5,492 nucleotides of DNA from the NCBI GenBank assembly GCA_023544495.1, contig JAMJFV010000133.1, positions 1 to 5,492 of the forward strand. Reading direction: 5' to 3'. Below the pieces are notes generated by a model. It saw only the letters and a list, made by a program, of their open reading frames with translations, was not told the DNA's origin and ran no database searches. Shown here one piece after another: positions 1 through 4,697 of this stretch. Positions within the stretch are counted from its first letter, which is position 1. The number at the start of each line of letters is the position of its first letter. Position numbers and translations under genes: made by a program. This DNA comes from ANME-2 cluster archaeon (GTDB taxonomy: Archaea > Halobacteriota > Methanosarcinia > Methanosarcinales > Methanocomedenaceae).

Positions 1-378
1 CTGCCCCTCTCTGTCCTGAATGCCAAGCCGTACCAGTTGAGCGGTGGTGAAAATGTGAGGGCTGCCCTTGCACTGGCCATGATAACCAATCCAGAATACC
101 TTTTGCTGGACGAACCATTCGGTGACCTTGACCCCATTACTCTGCGAGAGGTGGCTAATTCTCTGAAGAATATCAGTAAGCATTTCGGGACTACCATTAT
201 TTTAATAAGCCACCACATGGACTTCGTTACCGAAGTAGCACACAGGGCAATACTCATCGACAATGGTGATATTATCATGGACGGTGACCCGCTGGCAGTG
301 ACCAGTAAATTGATCGAGATGGGGCATGCTACGTATATGGAACACGCCATGACCGATTATGTGATCAATGCCTGTTAA
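1..378 (+). CDS. atwA: ABC-type ATPase, C-terminal part; probable methyl-coenzyme M reductase activation component A2 (5' truncated by window edge)
   Basis: The reading frame is open from base 1 and ends at TAA 376-378, so only the last 125 codons are seen and the true start lies to the left. Visible codons 12-17 read Q-LSGGE, the ABC signature preceded by its usual Gln. Codons 33-39 (YLLLDEP) are Walker B with the catalytic Glu at codon 38, followed by the D-loop GDLDP. SHH at codons 70-72 supplies the switch His. The tail after it (HRAILIDNGDI, then DGDP) is the usual end of a nucleotide-binding domain. The segments DPIT, SHHMDF and HRAIL resemble my recollection of AtwA, a cytoplasmic protein with two ATPase domains that takes part in ATP-dependent reductive activation of methyl-CoM reductase in methanogens and anaerobic methanotrophs. 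The ABC ATPase call is firm. The AtwA assignment is from memory of the family, and an ordinary ABC importer/exporter ATPase is the alternative. Walker A lies outside the window. Confidence 0.72.
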   Translation: MPLSVLNAKPYQLSGGENVRAALALAMITNPEYLLLDEPFGDLDPITLREVANSLKNISKHFGTTIILISHHMDFVTEVAHRAILIDNGDIIMDGDPLAVTSKLIEMGHATYMEHAMTDYVINAC

Positions 379-440
379 ATTGTATCTGGAGATATTCCGG
401 GCGGCCGGATGGAAAAGCTGGTCAATGGTCCAGTTTCACA

Positions 441-458
441 TAGTACTTTATAGTACTA
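441..458. promoter_or_regulatory. Perfect inverted repeat before sppA, candidate operator overlapping a TATA-like box
   Basis: TAGTACT, four bases TTAT, then AGTACTA: two perfect 7-base arms ending 24 bases before the sppA ATG. The centre contains TTTATAG, which could serve as a TATA element with transcription starting about 25 bases downstream, close to the ATG. A protein bound to the repeat would then block TBP. The following A/T-rich stretch (458-475) is another TATA-like candidate but lies very close to the start codon. The repeat is seen directly; its role as an operator is inferred and the regulator is unknown. A terminator for the upstream gene is unlikely because A residues, not T residues, follow the stem. 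Confidence 0.4.
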
Positions 459-482
459 AAAAAAATATATTATAGAGACATT

Positions 483-1622
483 ATGTTCCAAAATGACGAA
501 ACACCATATCCTGCTCAGCCCCAAATGGATGAAATAAATAAAAATATATCTGAAAATAGCATTGATCGTGCAGCGGGTTCTTCCGGACATCCACCAGATG
601 ACGAAAAGGATGCACTATATACTGGTCCATCAGGAATTGTTGACCAGGATGCAGGTGTGCATTATTCTACTGCAGTGCATGAACCTGTACAGCGCCATTC
701 CCGGCAGGGTGGTTCGGTGGGCCGTGGGCTGATCTACCTGATTATCGTGTTGGGATTACTGGTTGTTATTGGTGGTAGCCTTATTGCAATTTTTGGAGGG
801 TTCGGTACTCTACCCATGGATTCAAACAAGGTCGCAGTGATATATATCCAGGGGACTATGATCACCGGGAATTTACCGGGAGGTCTGGGTTACGCTACGT
901 CCGAAGAGATCAGTAAAAGTATACAGGACGCTGCTAATGACGATAATGTGAAAGCCATAGTCCTGCGCATAAATAGCCCTGGCGGCTCACCGGCTGCTGC
1001 GCAGGAGATCGTCACTGAGATAAAGAAGGCACAGGAAAAAAAGCCAGTAGTAGTCTCAATGGGTGATGTGGCTGCCAGTGCAGCATATTATATTTCGGCA
1101 CCGGCTGACCATATTATTTCAAACCCTGATAGTATTACGGGAAGTATCGGAGTTATCTGGATGTTCGAAGACCGGTCGGATTTTTATGAAGAAGAAGGTA
1201 TTGACTTCTATGTTGCTAAGAGTGGAGAGTTCAAGGATATGGGTGGTAACTGGAGGGAGCTGAGCGATAATGAGAAACAGTACTCAGAAGAGGTTGTTCT
1301 TGAAGCATTCCAGCGATTTGTAGATGAAGTTGCCAGGGGCAGGAACATGAGCCAGAGCGATGTTAAAGACCTGGCCGATGGGAGGGTGTATACGGGCAGC
1401 AGGGCCATTGAACTCGGATTAGTTGATGAGACGGGGAACTTGTATGATGCTATTGACGTTGCTGCGAAACTGGGTGGTATCAAAGGTGTACCAACGGTAA
1501 GTTATGCGAATAAGCCGTCATGGTCACGGATACTGTTCGGTGGAGAAAGTAATAGTGGTGCGAGAGCAGAGGAGTTTCTCAGTTACTTTTATAAGAGCCC
1601 CTTTGGAAGGATCATAGCATAG
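483..1622 (+). CDS. sppA: Membrane-anchored signal peptide peptidase SppA (S49 family serine protease)
   Basis: Encodes 379 residues and cleaves signal-peptide remnants and other membrane-associated peptides at the outer face of the membrane. Residues 1-80 are hydrophilic, acidic and low in order. HSRQGGSVGRG supplies positive charge just before one membrane segment at about 82-108, predicting N-inside, catalytic-domain-outside topology. The peptidase domain follows: VAVIYIQGTM (117-126), LRINSPGGSP (161-170), the nucleophile Ser199 in GDVAASAAYY, NPDSITGSIGVI (214-225), and the general-base Lys251 in KSGEFKDMG. The Ser-Lys spacing of 52 equals that of Bacillus subtilis SppA (Ser147/Lys199). 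DGRVYTG and LGLVDE near residues 299-325 are further family motifs. This is the single-domain short form, longer than the Bacillus protein (335 residues) because of the N-terminal extension. The first ATG has no good Shine-Dalgarno sequence, so a short-leader or leaderless transcript is likely. The two residues after Ser199 are Ala-Ala where the family usually has Gly-Gly. Confidence 0.93.
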   Translation: MFQNDETPYPAQPQMDEINKNISENSIDRAAGSSGHPPDDEKDALYTGPSGIVDQDAGVHYSTAVHEPVQRHSRQGGSVGRGLIYLIIVLGLLVVIGGSLIAIFGGFGTLPMDSNKVAVIYIQGTMITGNLPGGLGYATSEEISKSIQDAANDDNVKAIVLRINSPGGSPAAAQEIVTEIKKAQEKKPVVVSMGDVAASAAYYISAPADHIISNPDSITGSIGVIWMFEDRSDFYEEEGIDFYVAKSGEFKDMGGNWRELSDNEKQYSEEVVLEAFQRFVDEVARGRNMSQSDVKDLADGRVYTGSRAIELGLVDETGNLYDAIDVAAKLGGIKGVPTVSYANKPSWSRILFGGESNSGARAEEFLSYFYKSPFGRIIA

Positions 1623-1634
1623 AATTCATTGAAC

Positions 1635-2990
1635 TTAAAGGGGTGGGTGGTTCAACAATTTCAGTTCTTTCGAAAGCATGAGATATGTTAATCCGAAAGC
1701 CAGACTATCTGATGCAGGAAAGGCCATCCATACACCTGTCAGCTCAAAGAACCTGGGCAGGATAATTACGAGGGGTATAAGGAAAATTACCTGGCGGGCC
1801 AATGACAGGATCAACGATGGTCGTGCCCTGCCAATGGACTGGTAGAATGCCGAACCAACTATCTGGTAACCGATGAGTGGAAATGCGAGCACAACCAAAC
1901 GCATTGAAGATATACCCGAATCTATCAGCTGCTGGTCTGTGGTAAATATGCTAAACAGCTGCCCTGGAAACAGGTAAAGGACCAGGAAGCCAAAAACAGC
2001 AATGCTGGAAGTAACCTTGATGGATAATATTACAGAATCCCGGACCCTTATGAGGTTTCGAGCACCGTAATTGAACCCGACAATGGGCTGCATACCCTGT
2101 ATGGTCCCGAACATGGGCATTAGAAGTATCATGAAAAGACGGTTGATGATGCCGAATACAGCAATAGCTATATCCCCACCATAGAACCCAAGATTGTGGT
2201 TGATCATTACAACCACAATGCTGCTTGAAGCCTGTCTGGCAAACCCTGAGATCCCAATAGCAAAGGTCTCCCTGACAATATTGTACTGCAAAGCCAGATT
2301 CTGAACCTTAAGTGCTATTATGCTCCTGCCTGAGATAAAATACTGCAAGATGTAAATGGCACCTATTATCTGGGCTATGACAGTTGCCAGGGCGGCTCCT
2401 TTCACACCCATGTGAAAACCAAAAATAAATATTGGGTCCAGGATTATATTGATAACGCCGGAGATGACCATGACGAGCATGGCGTCTTTTGCATTCCCTT
2501 CTGCTCTCAGTACATTGTTTATAGCCATTGCGAATGAAAAAAATACTGTACCGTACAGGATAATGCTGAGGTAATCAAAAGAAAATGGAAGAATGCCTGG
2601 GGTTGCCCCAAATATCCCCAGTAACGGAACGATATAGATGCTTCCTAAAAGGGTAAAAAAAGCACTGAGGATCAGGACAAGTGTAATCATATTACCCAGG
2701 GTCCTCTCAGCCCTTTGAAGGTCTCTTGCACCCAGGCTGCGGGAGATTATTGATGCACCGCCCAGTCCTATGGTCATGGCTACAGCCATTAATATCATCT
2801 GGATGGGGAAAACAATGGCAATCCCCGCAATTCCCTGGGTGCTATGCTCACCCAGTCCCCTGCCAACAAATATGGTGTCAGTAAGGTTGTACATCGCCTG
2901 GACCAGCATACCCACCGTTGCCGGAGCTGACAGGTTCAGCAGAAGTTTACTTATATTCTGGTCGGCCATCAATTTATTTCGTTCATTCAT
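1635..2990 (-). CDS. MATE family multidrug/toxin exporter (MepA/NorM-like)
   Basis: Encodes 451 residues, the usual length for a MATE exporter, and about 12 hydrophobic segments can be traced as two six-helix halves. These pumps use Na+ or H+ gradients to expel cationic drugs or metabolites across the cytoplasmic membrane. The first half holds the family pattern QAMYNLTDTIFVGRGLG (about residues 31-47), FPIQMI, and SRSLGARDLQRAERTLG (about 83-99). The second half has RQASSSIVVVMIN and MQPIVGFNYGARN, the repeat-two counterpart. Many conserved Gly and Pro residues sit inside helices. The first ATG is chosen because GAGG lies 9 bases upstream (3000-3003 on the + strand); the second Met, at codon 8, lacks one. 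The gene converges on sppA with 12 bases between stop codons, and is divergent from the lipid kinase. A palindrome in its promoter suggests local repression. Substrate cannot be told from sequence; a polysaccharide flippase of the same superfamily is less likely. Confidence 0.92.
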   Translation of the reverse strand: MNERNKLMADQNISKLLLNLSAPATVGMLVQAMYNLTDTIFVGRGLGEHSTQGIAGIAIVFPIQMILMAVAMTIGLGGASIISRSLGARDLQRAERTLGNMITLVLILSAFFTLLGSIYIVPLLGIFGATPGILPFSFDYLSIILYGTVFFSFAMAINNVLRAEGNAKDAMLVMVISGVINIILDPIFIFGFHMGVKGAALATVIAQIIGAIYILQYFISGRSIIALKVQNLALQYNIVRETFAIGISGFARQASSSIVVVMINHNLGFYGGDIAIAVFGIINRLFMILLMPMFGTIQGMQPIVGFNYGARNLIRVRDSVILSIKVTSSIAVFGFLVLYLFPGQLFSIFTTDQQLIDSGISSMRLVVLAFPLIGYQIVGSAFYQSIGRARPSLILSLARQVIFLIPLVIILPRFFELTGVWMAFPASDSLAFGLTYLMLSKELKLLNHPPL

Positions 2991-2999
2991 AAAAGACAG

Positions 3000-3028
3000 C
3001 CTCTGAACCTGTTTTTAACATTAATGTT
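3000..3028 (-). promoter_or_regulatory. Promoter region of the MATE gene: palindrome AACATTAATGTT and GAGG ribosome binding site
   Basis: A perfect 12-base palindrome occupies 3017-3028, 27-38 bases upstream of the MATE ATG. It abuts, read on the minus strand, an A/T-rich stretch (AAATAAACATTAATG) that could act as the TATA element. The GAGG at 3000-3003 is 9 bases before the start codon and decides it. A palindrome over the promoter of an efflux gene is typical of autoregulated or MarR/TetR-like controlled pumps, but no regulator gene is visible nearby, so the operator role is inferred. Confidence 0.38.
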
Positions 3029-3175
3029 TATTTGTATTATCATTTCACCGTTAGCAGGTTGGCCAGATAGATTTGTTTATTGAATATCGCGACCAGATAC
3101 AAAATATGAACTATCATCCGTATTTGCTTTTTAAGGGTAGCTCCTTCACTGGTTTGATTTATAATGTATTCCCGG

Positions 3176-3183
3176 TATATAAA
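3176..3183 (+). promoter_or_regulatory. Candidate TATA box for the lipid kinase gene
   Basis: TATATAAA closely fits the archaeal TATA consensus. Transcription would be expected to start about 25 bases downstream, near 3203-3208, giving a leader of roughly 80-85 bases before the GTG at 3289. This placement argues against translation starting at the far-upstream TTG at 3073. It rests on a motif only. Confidence 0.45.
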
Positions 3184-3229
3184 CACATATTTAACTGTTC
3201 AAGCTGTTTGATTGATACTTGCTTCACTC

Positions 3230-3266
3230 CTGGATTTGATATCCTGGACAATGCGTTCAAATCCAG
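3230..3266 (+). promoter_or_regulatory. Hairpin in the predicted 5' leader of the lipid kinase mRNA
   Basis: CTGGATTTGA (3230-3239) and TCAAATCCAG (3257-3266) form a perfect 10-bp stem around a 17-base loop, ending 9 bases before the AGGTG ribosome binding site at 3276-3280. The loop holds a second copy of TCCTGGA (3242-3248; first copy 3228-3234), whose CTGGA could pair with the same TCCAG strand, so two mutually exclusive folds are possible. A role in translation control is inferred. No known riboswitch class is recognised. Confidence 0.4.
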
Positions 3267-3288
3267 AAATGCAATAGGTGGCGTTATT

Positions 3289-4221
3289 GTGAGAGTGGAT
3301 TTTGATACAAAAGCAGATGATATGGAGCATTATGGTTGTGTCTTATTATATAATAAAGAATCTGCTTCTTGGAAAAAAACAAGGAAAAAGTACAAACACT
3401 GGTTTTCAAATTCAATTTATTTTCCTGTCCAAAAAATATCAGAGCATTGGTTGAAGGAACGCTTACCAGAAAGACTTGCTGTTATGGGAGGGGATGGAAC
3501 GATCCATTCGGTCGCAAATACAATTCTGCACTGTGGACTGGATATTCCAGTGGGAATCATTCCGGGGGGCGGAGGCAATGATTTTTTTAAGAGGTTGATG
3601 CATCAAGGTGACTATATTGGCGAAGATGGTTATATGAATCTAGGTGTATTCAATGTTGAATATACTGATCATACCACACAAAAATATGCTATTAACATTT
3701 TGGAATGGGGAATTGGTGCTGAGATAGTCACCAGGAGAGAGAATGGTGAAGGAAAATTGTTGACTGGAATGCTGAAATATTTCTATCTCGCTATAAAGAG
3801 CCTGTTCACATTCAATTCCTGGGAAGCTACTATCCGTTTAGATGGAAAAGACATTGAATTTGAGAACCTATCTGCAGTAGTGGTGGGATTTGGGTCAAGT
3901 AGTCTGGGTGGCGGACATATTGTGTTCCCGGATGAGTGTCATGGTCCCAATAAGAATGAACCGTTTGTAATGATAGCTGAGGGTTTCTCAAGATTTGGGG
4001 GATTAGGATTGTTACTTAAACTCATAAGGAAAAAGCAGTATAAGGATCCTCGTGTAATGTATTATCCTTTCTGTTCATTGGAGTTGATCCCTCGCAGTCA
4101 GGAGAATAGTAAGCTTACTATAGATGGTGAATTATGTCCATCACCACCGGTAAAAATTTCCCTTAGTTATAAGAAATTGAAAACTTTTTATATATGTCCA
4201 GAAAATCAAATATCGATTTAA
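3289..4221 (+). CDS. Diacylglycerol/sphingosine kinase family lipid kinase (DagK/YegS-like)
   Basis: Encodes 310 residues from GTG 3289, matching the roughly 300-residue bacterial DgkB/YegS type. These enzymes phosphorylate a lipid alcohol with ATP at the membrane face. After YGCVLLYNKESA (about 15-26, the degenerate first strand and loop), residues 66-71 are GGDGT-like (MGGDGT), the nucleotide-binding signature. Residues 88-98 (VGIIPGGGGND) match PLGTGND of the family, and GIGAEIV (about 141-147) and LTIDGE (276-281) are the usual later motifs. The GTG start is favoured because AGGTG sits 8 bases upstream, and because the extra 72 codons back to TTG 3073 encode a Cys-rich stretch outside the family. 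ATG 3322 (299 residues) is the second choice. Archaeal membranes are made of ether lipids, so the true substrate may be a diether glycerol or another polyprenyl lipid; this is unresolved. Orientation is divergent from the MATE gene, and no operon partner follows. Confidence 0.85.
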   Translation: MRVDFDTKADDMEHYGCVLLYNKESASWKKTRKKYKHWFSNSIYFPVQKISEHWLKERLPERLAVMGGDGTIHSVANTILHCGLDIPVGIIPGGGGNDFFKRLMHQGDYIGEDGYMNLGVFNVEYTDHTTQKYAINILEWGIGAEIVTRRENGEGKLLTGMLKYFYLAIKSLFTFNSWEATIRLDGKDIEFENLSAVVVGFGSSSLGGGHIVFPDECHGPNKNEPFVMIAEGFSRFGGLGLLLKLIRKKQYKDPRVMYYPFCSLELIPRSQENSKLTIDGELCPSPPVKISLSYKKLKTFYICPENQISI

Positions 4222-4338
4222 TAAATATTTTATGTCTAAGGAAAACACCTTATTGCTTTGGTATTGTCCCATGGCAGGAGATGGATTCATCATCTAGTGC
4301 ATCCACGGTCTCAATCTTCCAGCAAAATTTCCACAAAC

Positions 4339-4360
4339 TTCACTGAATTAATTCACTGAA
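4339..4360. repeat. Short direct repeat, two copies of TTCACTGAA
   Basis: Two identical 9-base copies at 4339-4347 and 4352-4360 are separated by TTAA. They could be a duplicated regulator site or simple slippage. Nothing nearby indicates which. Confidence 0.5.
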
Positions 4361-4459
4361 ATAACCAGATGGCGTTTTACTTTACTGTTACAGTCGAATT
4401 ATATCCTGATCTTATATTCTGCAGGTAAATCCCAAAAGTGAATCTTTTTAAATTACTTA

Positions 4460-4496
4460 ATTCATCTCATCAATAAACTCATCTGATGGGATGAAT
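4460..4496. repeat. Near-perfect 13-bp inverted repeat (hairpin) before the transposase relic
   Basis: ATTCATCTCATCA (4460-4472) faces TGATGGGATGAAT (4484-4496) across an 11-base loop. Twelve Watson-Crick pairs and one G-U pair would form in RNA. The stem ends 7 bases before the ATG of the transposase relic. It lacks a following T run on either strand, so it does not look like a terminator. It could be an old element end, a structure limiting transposase translation, or an operator. Confidence 0.5.
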
Positions 4497-4503
4497 CAAC
4501 TGC

Positions 4504-4590
4504 ATGAATATAACGATTACATCACTATCTCATTTAGGATTAATTAGCGGAATGTTTGATGAACTTGGTATTGCAGATTTAATAGATTAA
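4504..4590 (+). pseudogene. Relic of an IS1634-type transposase (N-terminal DUF4277 fragment)
   Basis: A 28-codon open frame starts at ATG 4504 and stops at TAA 4588-4590. Its residues 8-28 (LSHLGLISGMFDELG, then IADLID) closely resemble the start of IS1634-family transposases, whose first domain (DUF4277) typically opens with a pattern like HLG-V/I-AG-DELG-V/I-ID. In a full transposase this is followed by several hundred residues with the DDE catalytic core, none of which is found in any frame downstream. The element is therefore a dead end-fragment or an internal-deletion derivative. The match is from recall of the family and is short, but the order and spacing of HLG, G, DELGI and ID are distinctive. 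A chance small ORF is the alternative. Confidence 0.55.
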
Positions 4591-4638
4591 TTTATCTATA
4601 TCTACGTTAAATAGTAAGAATGGAGTCATCGTTATATT
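4507..4638. mobile_element. Possible internally deleted (MITE-like) element bounded by AATATAACGAT inverted repeats
   Basis: AATATAACGAT at 4507-4517 is repeated in perfect inverse orientation at 4628-4638. Similarity extends inward, with about 18 of 25 positions matching between the two arms. The 132-base interval contains most of the transposase relic. This is the form expected of a short non-autonomous derivative with decayed ends. Against this, no target-site duplication is visible outside the repeats, and the left arm overlaps the start of the transposase coding sequence, which is unusual. A large RNA hairpin of other origin is possible. Confidence 0.33.
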
Positions 4639-4689
4639 TGGGGGAAGAAGCGATTCAGCATTCTTCTGAAATTTGAAATTAAATAGGAG
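4632..4689 (+). promoter_or_regulatory. Candidate TATA box and Shine-Dalgarno sequence for the haem-motif surface protein
   Basis: TTATATTT at 4632-4639, overlapping the right arm of the inverted repeat, is a plausible TATA box that would place the transcript start near 4660. AGGAG at 4685-4689 lies 8 bases before ATG 4698 and is the strongest ribosome binding site in the window. It sets the start of the next gene, although ATG 4701 directly follows and could also be used. The mobile-element end may thus supply the promoter. Confidence 0.45.
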
Positions 4690-4697
4690 TTTAATGT

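Larger units (their letters stand above)
4222..4503. other. Gene-poor spacer after the lipid kinase
   Basis: No credible gene is seen on either strand. T-rich sequence straight after the stop (4221-4232) could end transcription, as archaeal terminators are often simple T-rich tracts, but no stem accompanies it. The stretch contains a short direct repeat (4339-4360), AT-rich TATA-like spots (for example TTATATT around 4411-4417 and TTTTTAAA at 4445-4452) and a strong hairpin (4460-4496), the last two described separately or noted as possible promoter parts for the transposase relic. Confidence 0.5.

Noticed and set aside
396..409. GC-rich hairpin TCCGG-GCGG-CCGGA 17 bases after the ATPase stop
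   Set aside because: Only a 5-bp stem and no T run follows, so it is not a convincing terminator.
1063..1263. 66-codon open frame on the + strand
   Set aside because: It lies wholly inside sppA in another frame, over the catalytic region, and has no recognisable protein features or ribosome binding site.
1208..1483. 91-codon open frame on the - strand
   Set aside because: Antisense to the conserved C-terminal half of sppA; composition is that of a shadow frame.
2770..3006. 78-codon open frame on the + strand
   Set aside because: Antisense to the N-terminus of the MATE exporter and its ribosome binding site; hydrophobicity is a by-product of the opposite strand.
3186..3230. Cys-rich peptide stretch suggesting a small metal-binding protein
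   Set aside because: The frame lacks a start with a ribosome binding site, and the same bases are better explained as the promoter and leader of the lipid kinase.
3369..3581. 70-codon open frame on the + strand
   Set aside because: Overlaps the GGDGT region of the lipid kinase in a different frame.
4232..4297. 21-codon open frame (MSKENTLLLWYCPMAG...) after the lipid kinase
   Set aside because: No ribosome binding site, very short, no recognised similarity; it fits random sequence.
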